DNA of 64,000 nucleotides from Acanthochlamys bracteata (Eukaryota; Streptophyta; Magnoliopsida; Pandanales; Velloziaceae). The notes below the pieces were generated by a model, which was given only the letters and a program-made list of their open reading frames with translations, ran no database searches and had not been told where the DNA came from. The translations under genes and the position numbers were made by a program. Below are positions 12,261-24,456 of the stretch, piece after piece (position 1 is the stretch's first letter; each line of letters opens with the position of its first letter). The stretch covers positions 12,028,001-12,092,000 of the forward strand of contig CM034127.1 of assembly GCA_019914995.1 (NCBI GenBank). Reading direction: 5' to 3'.

Positions 12261-15200
12261 ATGGTTAGCTTTGAGAGGGCAGTAATGGAGGCAGAAGTAA
12301 GAGAAGTAGAAGAAGAAAGAGGGTATACAAGAGATTTAAAATGTCCAAGGGACCTTCTGCAGAGATTCGCCGGGGGTAGCCGTCTAGATGAACGACCGCC
12401 GGAACCTTCTCACTCCGGCGAAGTCGAGTTATCGCTTGGTCTTTCTCTCGGTGGACTTTTCGGCACTGAACCGAAACCCAAACTCATCCGTTCATCTTCG
12501 ATAGCTGCGATATCTTCAATGTTACCAAGGGAACACGAGTTCATTCCAACAGCACTCATGCGAACGTGCTCTTTACCGACCCAAGCTGAAGAAGAAAGGC
12601 GGAAACGGAAAGAGTTGCAGAGCTTGAAGCGGCTTGAGGCGAAGAGGAAGAGATTGGAGAAGAAGAACTTGAGAATATCGAGGGCGGAAGAAAGTAGTTC
12701 GGCAGCAGGTGATGAATTGAAGCATGGTGGTGGAAGGTTACGGAACGCGCAAGTTAGTAGTAGCTTAAGAAGCTTGGCAGCTGCAACTGGTCTGCCAAGA
12801 CGGACATCAGCTTCGCCGGCAGAGCAGACGAAGAACTTCTCGCCGTCGGCGGGTTCGCCAGGGAGTAGTAGCTCGTCGAAGTCGACGGAACACGAGAGGC
12901 CGCCAATGCAAGGTTGGAAATTTGTTAATTTCTGCTTTGCAACGTACTACATTTTGGTTCTGCATAATCTTAATTTGTGTTTATTAATTTCTTGGTCAAA
13001 TGATAAAGTTCAATCAAAATGTTTTGGTAGCTGCAAAAAAAAAATCGGTAGTTAGGATTTAATAGATAATGGATTTGATCCAATTGCTCAAGTGAAATGG
13101 ACTATGTAGTTCATCTTGATTAATTATTATTCTGCAAGTGAATTTTATACAAAAAATTTTCTTAATTTGACATTAGTGATGGATCTGTGATCTATCTGTT
13201 TTAGCTGGGTCTGGATTTTCCAAGCATTTGTCTAACCATGTTAGATGCGGAATAAGTTTCCAAGCATTTGTCTAACCATGTTAGATGCGGAATAAGTTCA
13301 TCAGTGGTCCTATCCTTCAACTGATTTGAGTTACATGTCTTAAGAGTGGTAGTTTATTGTGATCGCGGAGCTTTGCTTCTCTCCTTGTGATGATACGACC
13401 ACTCACTGTCTGAAATGCAAAGTCATAAGAAACTTGACTGAACGTGATTTGAAAATAAAATTTTAAAAATAATTTGTAAACAAGTCTCATACCTGAACGG
13501 TGTCTGTAATCGTTATTAGGAATCAACTGTTCCGTACAGGCAGTGGCGTAAAAGTGAAGTCAGAGAGATTCGAAATGTCACTTTCCATCATCAATCTGCG
13601 TATCCATTTTTGTTTCTAGAGATAGATTCATGTCATACTGAGATTGATTCTAGATTTGAGTTAGTTGGATTGTCTAGCTACTCAATTAGTTTAACTGGAC
13701 ATTGATGAATTTTTCTCCTGGTGGTAGCTAGCAGTGCTCTAGTTGATTAGCACAACAGTAGTTGGAGTTGTCATGAAAGTTGTATTTTTTTACACCACAA
13801 ATTTCACTTTTTTTAAACTCATTTTTTCAAACTCTATCAAAAAAATTTTCTTTTAGTTTAATTTTAAAATTTACTATTAATACAAAATTAGTATCAAATT
13901 TTATTAAATATTTTTAATATTTAATTTAATTTTTTAAACTTATTTCTAAAACTCAAGTTTACAGTAAACACACCCGTAGCTAATCATGCAAGTTGCATAC
14001 ATAATAATGACTGGTATGTAGAGGCAGAGGTAGAATATGGGATGGATTGAAGTTGGATGAAAAACAGAATAAGATAATACACTCGGGGACCGTAGTGCTC
14101 ACATGTTTATAAGTTATTCTTAAGTTGAGATCTATTTGGTTGACCACCGAATGCACCCTGAGTTGTGTAACTTGTGTTCTCACTACTGTGAGGGATTTTT
14201 TCCTAAAGGGGTTCTTCTCTTATCAACTATCATACACTTGTAGTCCGGTACGTGGTTATTGGTGCAGTGAAGGTTAAGGTTCAACACGCAGCAAGTTGTG
14301 CCTGAAGAGTTTAGACTTTAGAGTAGTACTGCCTAATAAGGTGATCCTTAATCTAAAATAATCTTCGGGTAATTTATGCGGCCGTTATATGGCTCTTATT
14401 AGGAAAGAGCTTTTACAGAGGAACAGAAGCATCAACTTTGCAGTGTGATTTTTTTGGTTGGTGATGTTCAATGTGGTGAGCTCTTTATAAGATGACAACT
14501 CTCTTCGCAAGTATTGTCATGTACAAATCATTGCATTGCAGGAGAATTGAATGACATGAATTCTTTGGTTGAGTTGATTTTGACAGTCACAAATGTGTCC
14601 AAATGAATAACTAGTATAATCATATTATTTCTAACCTGATATATACAAAACCATTTAACTTCTAGTTTTCTTTTTTCAAGGATTCTAGATGTACATCTTT
14701 GTTAAACCAGTGAGCCAAAAAGAATTTGTTAAATTATGAACGTGTTACATTGGATGTCATGGCTATCTCATCATACACAATTCCTAAGCACGCACTACTG
14801 CACCCTTATTCAAACTCTCCACTCTACGGAGTTATGGTTAACATTCGTGTTTGCATCTCCCTCCATTTTTTTAGGTATTGATTTCTCGGAATCAAGCAAA
14901 CGCTTTGAGCCTAGGGTTTTAACGGCTATGCTATCAACAGACAAGTCTATGGATTTAAGCGGAGAAGAGATGGACATATCTGAGAGAAGAAACGCTGCTA
15001 TGAGGGCTGGCGTTGAGGGAATGCCTCGAGATGGTGAAAAGCTAGTGACAGATGACATGCCCTGTGTGTCAACAACAGGGGATGGCCCTGATGGGAGAAG
15101 GATTGAAGGATTTCTGTACAGGTACAAGAAAGGCGAGGAGGTAAGGATCGTGTGCGTCTGCCATGGCAAGTTCCTAACTCCTGCAGAGTTTGTGAGGCAC

Positions 15201-15272
15201 GCTGGAGGAGGAGATGTGGAGCATCCGTTAAGACATATAGTAGTCAACCCTTCCCCTCCAACTCTCTGTTAA
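12261..15272 (+). CDS. AFP: ABI5-binding / Ninja-family transcriptional co-repressor adaptor
   Basis: Nuclear adaptor that links bZIP factor ABI5 (ABA signalling) to TOPLESS co-repressors. Two exons, 12261-12912 and 14875-15272, join in frame to 349 residues, the usual AFP length (Arabidopsis AFPs about 345); NINJA itself is longer. Seen: EAR motif LSLGLSLGG at residues 57-65; a basic, charged nuclear-localisation helix at about 110-138 ([20 protein letters not shown]); a Ser-rich linker; and the conserved C-terminal domain from about residue 278 ([63 protein letters not shown]). The start is the first ATG of a long frame; a second ATG at codon 9 is possible. The 1.96-kb intron carries a 40-bp tandem duplication and an AT-rich element. 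No disruption seen. Confidence 0.93.
13217..13296. repeat. Perfect 40-bp tandem duplication in AFP intron
   Basis: The 40-bp unit starting 'tttccaagcatttgtctaac' and ending 'gatgcggaataag' is repeated once, head to tail, without a mismatch. It lies wholly within the intron, so it has no coding effect. Confidence 0.9.
13788..13976. mobile_element. MITE-like AT-rich element, family B
   Basis: Edges 'acaccacaaatttcacttttttt' and 'aagtttacagtaaacacaccc', with 'aaactca'/'aactcaag' sub-termini in inverted order, as in the 9530 copy. Lies in the AFP intron. Confidence 0.45.
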
Positions 15273-15766
15273 TGGTATAACTCTTCCTTGGCTAATGTCG
15301 AGCGAAAGGTTTTGCTCTGAACAGTAGATGTAGCTAGCGTGCCCTCTTCGTCAAGTAGCTCCTGCTAAACAAGGATGTGCTGTGCTGTGTTGCTCACACC
15401 TGCAGCTTCGAGGACACTTCGTACGGAAGTAGTTAAAGGGTTGTTGCACATTCTTCGAAAATACTACGAATGTTCAATTTCCTGTTGCATATATTATTGT
15501 TCCCAACCTATTGTTCTGAAACTTGTTTTGAGAAGGCATAGTAAAAACTTTTAAAGTTGCTTCTCTGTTAAGAAATATCTAGCTTTTGTGTACATTCCTT
15601 CTAATCTTTTTTATATATATTTTCAGAACTTCAACTAAAATTCAGAGCATCTTCCTGAACACACAGTCTCATTCTCCTATACAAATAAACTCCATCAACA
15701 ATCAAAATTTACCAAATTCTAACTGCTACTCTGCTGTTTCAAGAAGAAACCACAAAAATCCTAGTC

Positions 15767-16048
15767 ATGGATTCTTTCGGTAAGTTTTCTTCACTATTCT
15801 TTATAAATGAACATGTTTTAAGTCAACATTATCAAAATTTATTGATGATTTTCTCAAGATAGCTACATCGGTTCCATGCAGGCTTTGTTTCTGTTCTTGT
15901 TCTTCTGTTTCTAACAAGCTGCAATGCACGACCACTGTACTATCTCCCAACTAAGGTAACAATCACGAACAGCCACCGCAAACATTCAGGGCTTCCATAT
16001 TGCTCACCGTGGCGTGAACAGAGAGATCCCAGAAGAAATTGCTGCTGA
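15767..16048 (+). CDS. Short secreted Cys-containing peptide, family not recognised
   Basis: Two exons, 15767-15779 and 15882-16048, split by a 102-base GT-AG intron after the first base of codon 5, encode 59 residues. Residues 1-20 (MDSFGFVSVLVLLFLTSCNA) are a textbook signal peptide, with predicted cleavage after CNA. The mature part of about 39 residues is basic and contains ARPLYYLPTK, HRKHSGLPYCSPW and a C-terminal RDPRRNCC, giving three Cys. That looks like a plant signalling or defence peptide precursor entering the secretory pathway. I do not recognise the family; it does not fit CLE, RALF, IDA, CEP or EPFL signatures by eye. A possible alternative donor (AAG/GTAACA) lies at 15956-15958. 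The continuous signal peptide across a consensus intron is the main support. Confidence 0.6.
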
Positions 16049-16189
16049 AAACATTGTAAATCATTGCCTAAATCTAATATACGAAAGTTGCCTATGCATG
16101 GTGACTGAAATGTTCTTCAATGTCAGCTAGCAATTGAAGAAGGTGTATATTTCATTGAATCATATATCTTAGCTATGTGCCTTTTCTTT

Positions 16190-16375
16190 CACTTTTCATT
16201 TCAAAATTTTTATTTTACGTTTTCTAATAAAATTTCTGAAATATTCTACATATTTTTTAAACAACTTTAAAAATACAGAAAATTTCTACATAAAATTTTA
16301 TTATTAATTATTTTAATTATTGTTTTTGAAGTAAAAAAAATAGTTTTTTTTTAAAAAAAAAATTTTGTTACGAGT
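16190..16375. repeat. AT-rich inverted-repeat element, diverged family A
   Basis: The block 'acttttcatttcaaaattttt...aaaatagttttttttt' resembles the interior of family A elements. The ends are poorly defined and no target duplication was found. Confidence 0.3.
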
Positions 16376-16701
16376 TATTACAGGCTTAACTTCGGTTAAT
16401 CGATTATACTATGAGAGCACACCGTACACAAATTCTTTTATCAGAGTAGTGAGACATAGAAGGATCTCATCCAAGTTTGCTTCTCGGTATGAACTCTTAA
16501 GACAGATGCAAAACATTTCATTTGCTACCCAGCAACCAAACATTAAACTACATATTCCTAGTAAACAAACAACACATGTAAAACGCTCTCGATACGAACA
16601 ATGCTTGACTGGCTAGAGCATCAATGCATGTGCTAAAAAAACCAATTATTAAAAATTGATTCGTTCGCTCCGTCTTTTGTTAGTTTTCCTTGAGCAAACA
16701 A

Positions 16702-16710
16702 CTATAAATA
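16702..16710 (+). promoter_or_regulatory. TATA box of the CYP81-like gene
   Basis: CTATAAATA about 80 bases before the ATG at 16792, followed by a pyrimidine-rich leader. Good position and sequence for a plant core promoter. Confidence 0.5.
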
Positions 16711-16791
16711 ACCATATATTTAGACTTCCCTCTTCATTCTTCACTGAACAAGATTTAGTAGTACCTCATCATTCATTCAATATCACTGAAG

Positions 16792-18415
16792 ATGAACATG
16801 TCTACTACTGATGTCTTCTTCTCCTACATACCTCTCTCTATTCCCCTTCTCTTCTTCACTATTTTCTTTCTCTCATATATCAAAAACAAGAAAAACCCGA
16901 CGCCGCCATCCGGACCGCTATCTCTGCCGGTGGTCGGTCATCTATACCTCTATAAGAAACCTTTGCATCATGCTCTATCCAAAATCTCCGCCAAGTACGG
17001 CCCTGCCCTTCTTCTCAAGTTCGGTAGCTGCCGAGTGTTCGTAGTCTCCTCTGCTGCCTTAGCTGAAGAATGCTTCTCGAAGAACGATATCACGTTCGCC
17101 AACCGTCCTCACTTACCTTCCTTCAAGTATCTCAGCTACGGTTATTCAACGCTAAGTGCAGCAAAGTACAGCGCCGAGTGGCGCATCATGCGCCGAATCG
17201 CCACAGTTGAATCGCTCTCTACTCACCGGTTGCTGTCCTTTTCTTCTGCCCGTGCCGATGAGGTCTGCGGCCTTGTCTCCGGCTTGTTCAAAGATGCTCA
17301 CGTAATGGATGATGATCGATTCAAGGAAGTTACATTACGGCCGAGATTGTTCGGTACGGCGTTGAATATAATGATGGTAATGCTAGCAGGGAGGAGGTGC
17401 TACGGCGAAGACTCCGACGAGGCAAGGAAATTTGAACAAGTTGTCGAAGAATCGTTCTCGATTGGGGGAGCTTCTAATATCGGAGATTTCCTGCCAATCC
17501 TGAGGGTGGTGGACTTGCGGTTCTTCAGAAGCTGATTGATGAACAAAGAATTACCAGTACTGCTCCTGGAGATGGAGAAAACAAGGGGAGGAAGACCATG
17601 ATTCAAGTGCTGCTAGATTTGCAGAGTGATGATCCAGAAAGTTATTCAGACAGATACATCAAAGCCCTCGTCGTAGTGAGTTGTTAATTAGTTACAAACT
17701 TTGATTAATTTTTTTCTTTATTAAACCATAGGAAACAGCTGTTGTTGCAAAGGCTATTTGCTAGACGGCCTTTGACTGACTATTAATTGTTTTTATCATA
17801 CAGAGTCTATTATCAGCAGGAACGGATACTTCATCAAACACAGTTGAGTGGGCAATGTCTCTTCTCCTTAACCATCCAGAGTACCTAGAGAAGGCGAGAG
17901 AAGAAATCGATGCAAAACTCGAGAGAGGACGCTTAATGGCAGAATCTGACATCCCGAACCTTCCATTCCTTCACTGCATCATACAAGAGACGTTGCGGCT
18001 CTACCCGGCCGCCCCTCTTCTCGTGCCTCATCAATCCTCGGAAGATTGCACCGTCGGTGGCTACCGTATCCCTCGCGACACAATGCTATTGGTCAACTCT
18101 TACGCAATCCATAGAGACCCTTCTATATGGGAAGAGCCTGCGAAGTTCAAGCCAGAAAGGTTCCAGGACTTTGATGGCTCAAAATTCTTCATTCCTTTTG
18201 GCATGGGAAGGAGAAGATGCCCCGGAGAAGTGCTTGCAATGAGGGAAGTGTCGTTTACACTTGGCGTTCTCATTCAATGCTTCGAATGGAGAAGCATTGG
18301 TAATGACTTGGTTGGTATGGACGAAGGTACAGGACTCACCATGCCCAGAGCCAAACCACTGGTTGCCTTATACCGACCACGTCCTGAGATGCTTGATGTT
18401 CTTACCAAGCTCTGA
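16792..18415 (+). pseudogene. CYP81-family cytochrome P450 with frameshifting internal deletion
   Basis: Haem monooxygenase of specialised metabolism, normally ER-anchored. Exon 1 is 16792-17675 and exon 2 is 17804-18415, a single phase-0 intron just before the I-helix as in CYP81s. Seen: N-terminal membrane anchor, PPSGPLSLPVVGHL, FANRP, WRIMRRIA, I-helix SAGTDTSSNTVEW, ExxR ETLRLYP, PERF, and the haem loop FGMGRRRCPGE with its Cys. The break: after ILRVVD the frame runs into TGA at 17533-17535, while the sequence continues in another frame as LQKLIDEQRITST...KTMIQVLLDLQ. The stretch that normally lies between (about 15 residues, 'EKRL..KRD.FLQ' region) is missing, so a deletion of roughly 40 bases not divisible by three is inferred. 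Everything else is well preserved, pointing to a recent loss or an assembly fault. Substrate unknown. Confidence 0.85.
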
Positions 18416-19067
18416 GAGTGTACCATGCAAGAACATCTACGAACATGAATCATGGTGTAGTAACAAGTTCATGGAATAAAATGTAGTAAAGCCAAGTAAT
18501 CCTATACTCCCGTGACGATACCCTATTCAGTATATCGATGGTAAAAATTCCCGTACTATATTAATACCAAGCAATTTGGTGTTTTTTTGCCCGTACCAGT
18601 GGCAAAAGTATTTCCAATTTAAAATCAAAACTATTAGATCAAACATATATAGAACCTATACGTAAGATTGTTGAGCACCAATATTTACTGGGCCTCCATA
18701 AATGAACATTCGCACCTATAAAGCCTGTAATGAATCAGGCCCATTAACAAGGCCATTCTGCTCCAGTTACTAAAAGTAACGTATTTTAAAAATTTTACAT
18801 AATAAAATTTTATTATTAATTATTTTTATTATTTGTGTTAAAATAAAAAATAAAATAAAACTTATTTTTAAAAACTTTTAAAATATATTTCTTCAGAAAA
18901 TTTTATTTTTAATAAACACTCCCGCTTCCATGATGTAGCGCTCGATGATACCACTGCTGTTGCTGAAAGGGAGTTCCCTGACAGGAAGAGGATCTGTGAA
19001 GTTCAATGGACCAATGTCACTGGCCATTTCACCGGTAATGATAAAAACAATTTCATTGATGTTATTC
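18416..19067. other. Intergenic downstream of the P450
   Basis: Presumed 3' UTR to about 18,500, then non-coding DNA with an AT-rich block at 18,780-18,925 that resembles family A elements. A short leftward open frame at 18,893-19,087 has some coding look (GPLNFTDPLPVREL) but no recognisable domain. Confidence 0.4.
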
Positions 19068-19075
19068 AATTTACT

Positions 19076-19628
19076 TAGGTGCGACAAATTTCGACCCGAC
19101 CCGAAAAATTCGGGTTCGGATCAAATCTTAGATGAATTTGGGTCAATTTCGGGTCGACCCGAAAATGACTCGAAAATTTAAACGGATTCGGATCGGGTTC
19201 GGATTGATCCGAAAATGACCCGTTTAATACTTTTAACTATTTATATAGTATATATTAATTAATAATTAGAAAAAAATAGCAAAAAATTTGAATTTAATTT
19301 GTATATATATTTTTTAAATTTATCTTAATTTTAACTAATTTTTATTTAATTTATAAATTTGTCAAAATTAATATTTTTTCTTTTTAAATATATCATAATT
19401 AATAATTTTGATATATTATTATTAAAAATTAATATTTATAATTTTTATTTAATAATTAAATTATTAAATAAGTCGATTCGAGTTTGATCCAGTTATAAAT
19501 AGGTTGAGTTAGGATTGACAATTTTGATCTATATAAATAAATGGATCGAATTAGGATTGAATATTTTTGATCCGGTTATTATATGAGTCGACCCGAAATC
19601 GACTCATGAACTCATATTGCCACCCCTA
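19076..19628. mobile_element. Non-autonomous hAT-type DNA transposon, 553 bp
   Basis: Flanked by the 8-bp direct repeat AATTTACT (19068-19075 and 19629-19636). Left end TAGGTGCGACAAATTTCG; right end in reverse TAGGGGTGGCAATATGAG. The TAGGGGTG-type terminus with 8-bp duplication is characteristic of plant hAT elements. Sub-terminal regions are packed with CGGGTCGACCCGA-like palindromes (19090-19220, 19570-19610), plausible transposase-binding repeats. No ORF for a transposase. Confidence 0.75.
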
Positions 19629-19636
19629 AATTTACT

Positions 19637-21285
19637 GGATCCTTTCGTCACTTTCTTCCGGAATTTTGGCAGTTGATTTTACACTAAAAGAGCTAAAACT
19701 CTTTGCGAGCTACAAGCTATTACTATACAGGACTGAAACCTGATTTAGAAAAATTGCACTGTACTGCTGACATTATCCACACGACCCAGATAAGTAGAAC
19801 TTGACAGTAGGCCCTTAATAGAACAATCCAAAATACAACTTTTTGCTCCAGGTTTTTCAACTTTGTGCACTATAGGGAGAGCTTAGCTCAGCCCTACAAC
19901 ATGCTGGCATCATCAGAGTGGCAAAATTGTTATGGAAGCTTTAGAGTATGAATGCAGAAATAAACGAAGTCAATCTAGTCAACAACAGCTGCTTTAATAC
20001 CTCTTTACAGCCACGAACTACAGATCTTCAGATCTCACTAGTCCTCCTTTTCAACATCTGATCAAAGTTATTTACCTAAAATAAACAAATATTACAGGAT
20101 ACCGGATGCCTAACATAGCAAAAGGATAATAAAAGTAAGTAATACGACCACTTTTGCTTCCACAATAATAAAAAATGGAAACAATTTTCTTGCAGGTAAT
20201 ATAATCGTCAGTAAAAGTTGAATACAAATTGATATTCAGGTGAGTGAACATTAAGTAATTCCAGAGCCTGAGCATTGTTGCCTTCACTTTAACCAGCCAT
20301 AGCCAGGAATCAAGTAAAGTTCTCAAAGAGAATTAAGCTTCTTCACAATTGAGCCCCAACTTCGCTTCTGGGTCTTACATGTACCCATAAGCACCTGGCT
20401 ATTAATTATCTCACTAGATAATGAGCCTAAACTAGCTACTGATGGACACTGTTCACAAAATTACAGTTTATCAAAGATTACTTTAGATAATGAATGGAGA
20501 CTTTTTCCAATGCAACACATCAGTAATAACGAGCCCAAATAGCTCCACTCAACGATAGCTAAATGAAAGCAAACTTGCAATTTATGTCTGCAAGGAACTA
20601 TTTTTCTAAGCCTGAGTGGTTATAAAAACACAAAGGGGACATATCACAAACTCCCCTGTCACAAAGTAAGGAAGTAAAATCATATAGTTATCAACAAATA
20701 TTTGGCAACTAGCATGATAGTAACTGCAGAAAAGAATAGCACCGGATTTTAGTCAGCAAAGCTGACATATTACAACATTATTATAATTATGCAAGGCTGA
20801 GATGATCATGATGTTAATAGGTAAAAGTTGCTACTCAATATTTGCAAGACAAAACTTATTTTGTTCATTGAATCATCCATTTGGAAGAGGCAACTAGCAT
20901 TAGAACATACATCCCTTCAACGATGTTCATCCTCATGTACAACTTTCTAAAGCCTGTGATCAAGCATTGTCACACTTCATAAATTGTTTGGAAAGCAAGG
21001 AAATCCCCAACAAAAAATGATATATACAATAACAATCATCAAAACCACTTTTTCCACGCACATGGAGGATGAAATTAAAGTTGTGGAACAAATGGAGGAA
21101 TCAGTAAAATGAACCCAATTAATATAAAATAATGTACATCTTGCACTATCTCAATCACTATACATTCAACTCCAAAGAACATTGGAAGTGGTTGAGAAAT
21201 AAAATTGGATCAAGAAACAAGTCAGACTCTTCTTACCTCCTCTCTACAAGTTAATTTAGTTAGCTGTCAACAATGTTTCATGGTG
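19637..21285. other. 3' flank of RPK2-like gene, non-coding
   Basis: About 1.6 kb with no supported gene. The part next to 21,286 is probably the 3' UTR of the leftward receptor kinase. Short ORFs here lack coding character. Confidence 0.4.
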
Positions 21286-24200
21286 CTAGCAAGTAGGAGG
21301 CTGAAGTTGCTTTAGCCGTTGAACAACTTGCTTCATAGTTGGACGGATGGAAAGAGTTTCAACAGTACACATGATGGCAAGGTGTAAGGTTTCTACTAAA
21401 TCATCATGAGGTGCAAAATCCCAGAGCCCTTCTGTGAAGAACTCGCGAGCACGGCCTTGACGGAGGAGCATGCATGCCCATGCAACTATATTGAAACCAT
21501 TTCCATATGGAGAAAAGGAAGGATCCAAGGCCTTCTTGTCTGAGATTAACTCCAGCAATACAACACCATAACTATAGACATCCGCCTTATCAGAAACACG
21601 GCAGGTCATTGCATACTCTGGTGCAACATAACCAAAAGTTCCAGCAACACCAGTAGTTGCATGGGTCTCTGAATTTCCTAGAAGCCTTGCCAATCCAAAG
21701 TCAGAAAGGTAAGCGTTAAAATCGTTGTCCAGCAAAATATTGCTTGGTTTCACATCCCGGTGAAGAATGCGCGGTACACAATGGTCATGCAGATAAGCAA
21801 GAGCACGCGCAACATCCAATGCAATTTTGTGAAGCATTTTCCAATCAACAGGTCTCTTCGCTCTTTCTTGTATAAATCTCTCAAGATTACCACCAGGCAA
21901 ATAGTTGTAAATAAGAAACATCTGCAACTCACTGACATGATAACCAATAAGAGTCACGAGGTTAGGGTGGCGCCATCTTCCAAGGGTCTTAATTTCTGCA
22001 TGGAACTGCTGAACACCTTGGAATCTTCCAATTGAAAGCCTTTTGATAGCAACCAACACCCCTGGTGAAACCTCTGCTTTGTAGGTGGCACCAAAGCCTC
22101 CACTACCAATGCAATTGCTTGCATTAAAGTTACCTGTTGCTCTAACGACACTCTCATAAGTGACAGGAACCCCAATGTCATAAAATATTTTGACATCCCT
22201 ACTTCCAAAAGATTGTATGCTAGACCTTGACGCACATTTCCTTGTGTAAATGTACAAAATTATAAGAGCCAACAGGACAGAGACAATGGCTGCTGCTGAG
22301 GTAATTGAAGCAATTTCAATATTATTGAAGCCGCTACTGTTACCCTTACTAGGTGGGCTTACTGGTGGTGGATATGGATATGACTGGGAGTCCCCTCGAC
22401 GTCCTTGCAGACCTAGAGGTGGCATGGTTAAGGAATGTATAGGACAAGACAGTAAAGGATTCCCAATAACAGTGTCACATTTCATCATAACAGAACTTGA
22501 TGGTAATGGCCCAGATAAGTTGTTGAAAGACACATTAAACATGGATAACGATGTCAAGATAGGAATTTTCCCAGACAGTTTGTTATTATCAAGAAGAAGA
22601 ATGCTCAGATTCTTCAAATCTGCAAACCCTCTTGGAATCTCACCAGAAAGAGAATTTGAAGAAAGGTCCAGTATTCTTACCGAGAGCAACTCTGTCAAAC
22701 TGGTGGGAATCGAGCCTGTTAAATTGTTATTAGCTAACAACAGATATTCCAAACCCTTCATCGTTCCAAAACTTGCTGGAATTTGACCCTGAAGCCAGTT
22801 CCTGCTCAGGTCAAGACTGACAAGGCTACTTAGGAGCCCAAAACTTTCGGGGAGAATTCCAGTAATTCTATTATTGGCAGCAGCGAAAACAACCAATCCC
22901 CTACACATTTCACTAATTCCTGAGGGAATTGCACCAGAAATGAGATTGTTGCTTAAATCCACCACCAAACCTTTTAGCCACTTGCATTTCTCAAAGAAAG
23001 CATCATTCATTTGGCCCGCAAAATTGTTCCCATTAACAAGTAACACGTAAACAACTTGCTTCCCCAGTTTCTCTGTTGCAATAGGGAAAGACGGCAGAAA
23101 ACCTGTAAAGTTATTGTTACCAAAGTTGTGGTAAACCGTTATACCGACTCCAGTATCAGTATATGGTAACCGAATTCCAGCTTGCATTTTGCGAATAAAC
23201 AATGAAGAATACAGAGACAAGATATCATCAGGCGGGTACCGCAAGGATGAGCATGATCCACTAGCAAACCTTGGGATGTCACCAGAGAGCTGGTTCCTAC
23301 TAACATCGAACACATCCATGCACGGTACTGGCATGTCCTCCCCAATCCAACCAACAAGCTTATTTGAGCTAAAATTGAGATACCTAAGATTCTGGCACTG
23401 CCCCAAGACCTTTGGAAATTCCCCCAAGAACAAATTCTGACCCAAATTGACAGCTTCCAAATTCCTGCCCCAATTCTTTGGCAAGTCTCCTTCCAGGGTT
23501 GCCCTCGGTGCCCAAAGTACCCTAAGCTTAGGCAAGCTGGTGATCCTCTCCGACAAACTGCCCTGAAAGTAATTGAAATCGTCCGAATCACCATAGCTCA
23601 GGTTATCCTGGACTTCTATAGGATTAAAAGGATTCGACAGCACAAGGACTGAAAGCTCCATACACCTGCCAAGCTCTGGAGGCACTAAACCACTCAAACT
23701 ATTCCTAGAAACATCAAGAACCTGAAGCTTATAAAGCCGCCCTAGCTCCGGAGGGATCCGATCGTCGAACAAATTTGAAAACAACACCAAAGATTGCAAC
23801 TTGCTGCAGTTCCCCAATCCAGCAGGGATCGATCCTACAAGCGAGTTCCTTGACAAGTCTAATTTCTCCAGATTAGGGCATTTCTCACCAATTTCTGACG
23901 GGATCGAGCTGCTGAGACGGTTCGAAGCCAGCCGTAGCGATTTAAGACTCGGGAGAGAGAACAGCGAGAGAGGAATCGAGCCGTTGAGCATGTTGCCTGA
24001 GAAATCCACAGTTTCGAGATTCGTGCAGCTAGAAATCGAAGCCGGAACCATGCCGGAGAACTGATTCCCTTGAAATTCCAGTGATTGAAGCTTCCGAAGC
24101 TGCCCGATCGCCGTTGGAATCACGCCGATGAATGAATGGAAAGGTAGAGAAAGAACAACTAGCTCTGAGAGAGAAAAAAAGGAAGGGTAAAGGTTACCTC

Positions 24201-24456
24201 CTAGCTTACCGGCGGTGAGCTTACCGGAGATATTAACGGCGACAACACGTTCATCCGGTCCAACCGGAGTGCACGTGACACCGGTCCATGAACAGTGGTT
24301 CGTGCTGGTCCAGCCGGAGAGCAAACCGGCCGGGTCGGAAACAGAGCTCTTGAACTGAGCAAGAACACTTCGATCATCTTCCAGGTCAGCTTCTGTCGAG
24401 GCGAAAAAGAACAGAAACAGAAGAGGAACAACAACTAGGGTTCCGGCACGGAGCAT
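21286..24456 (-). CDS. RPK2: LRR receptor-like serine/threonine kinase, RPK2/TOAD2 type
   Basis: Plasma-membrane receptor kinase; RPK2 acts in anther, embryo and shoot-meristem (CLV) signalling. Uninterrupted 1056-residue frame. Seen: signal peptide 1-23; LRRNT with paired Cys (HCSWTGVTC); about twenty plant-type LRRs (LxxLxLxxNxLxGxIP) broken by an island region around residues 285-345; a further LRR block; one membrane helix about 713-737; kinase domain about 777-1050 with glycine loop [14 protein letters not shown] Lys 805, HRD Asp 901 (RD kinase), DFG 919-921, and [10 protein letters not shown]. The phrases [25 protein letters not shown] and ending [10 protein letters not shown] are diagnostic of RPK2. 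Arabidopsis RPK2 is about 1150 residues, so this one has a slightly shorter ectodomain. Single exon as in other species. Confidence 0.95.
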   Translation of the reverse strand: MLRAGTLVVVPLLFLFFFASTEADLEDDRSVLAQFKSSVSDPAGLLSGWTSTNHCSWTGVTCTPVGPDERVVAVNISGKLTAGKLGGNLYPSFFSLSELVVLSLPFHSFIGVIPTAIGQLRKLQSLEFQGNQFSGMVPASISSCTNLETVDFSGNMLNGSIPLSLFSLPSLKSLRLASNRLSSSIPSEIGEKCPNLEKLDLSRNSLVGSIPAGLGNCSKLQSLVLFSNLFDDRIPPELGRLYKLQVLDVSRNSLSGLVPPELGRCMELSVLVLSNPFNPIEVQDNLSYGDSDDFNYFQGSLSERITSLPKLRVLWAPRATLEGDLPKNWGRNLEAVNLGQNLFLGEFPKVLGQCQNLRYLNFSSNKLVGWIGEDMPVPCMDVFDVSRNQLSGDIPRFASGSCSSLRYPPDDILSLYSSLFIRKMQAGIRLPYTDTGVGITVYHNFGNNNFTGFLPSFPIATEKLGKQVVYVLLVNGNNFAGQMNDAFFEKCKWLKGLVVDLSNNLISGAIPSGISEMCRGLVVFAAANNRITGILPESFGLLSSLVSLDLSRNWLQGQIPASFGTMKGLEYLLLANNNLTGSIPTSLTELLSVRILDLSSNSLSGEIPRGFADLKNLSILLLDNNKLSGKIPILTSLSMFNVSFNNLSGPLPSSSVMMKCDTVIGNPLLSCPIHSLTMPPLGLQGRRGDSQSYPYPPPVSPPSKGNSSGFNNIEIASITSAAAIVSVLLALIILYIYTRKCASRSSIQSFGSRDVKIFYDIGVPVTYESVVRATGNFNASNCIGSGGFGATYKAEVSPGVLVAIKRLSIGRFQGVQQFHAEIKTLGRWRHPNLVTLIGYHVSELQMFLIYNYLPGGNLERFIQERAKRPVDWKMLHKIALDVARALAYLHDHCVPRILHRDVKPSNILLDNDFNAYLSDFGLARLLGNSETHATTGVAGTFGYVAPEYAMTCRVSDKADVYSYGVVLLELISDKKALDPSFSPYGNGFNIVAWACMLLRQGRAREFFTEGLWDFAPHDDLVETLHLAIMCTVETLSIRPTMKQVVQRLKQLQPPTC

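Noticed and set aside
14810..15247. Leftward 145-codon open frame
   Set aside because: Antisense shadow of AFP exon 2, whose conserved C-terminal domain is on the + strand.
18893..19087. Short leftward frame containing GPLNFTDPLPVREL
   Set aside because: Coding look but no domain, no start or splice support, and it runs into a transposon end.
22250..22786. Long + strand open frame (178 codons) inside the receptor-kinase region
   Set aside because: It is antisense to the RPK2-like coding sequence, which has clear LRR and kinase motifs; the + frame has no recognisable domain.
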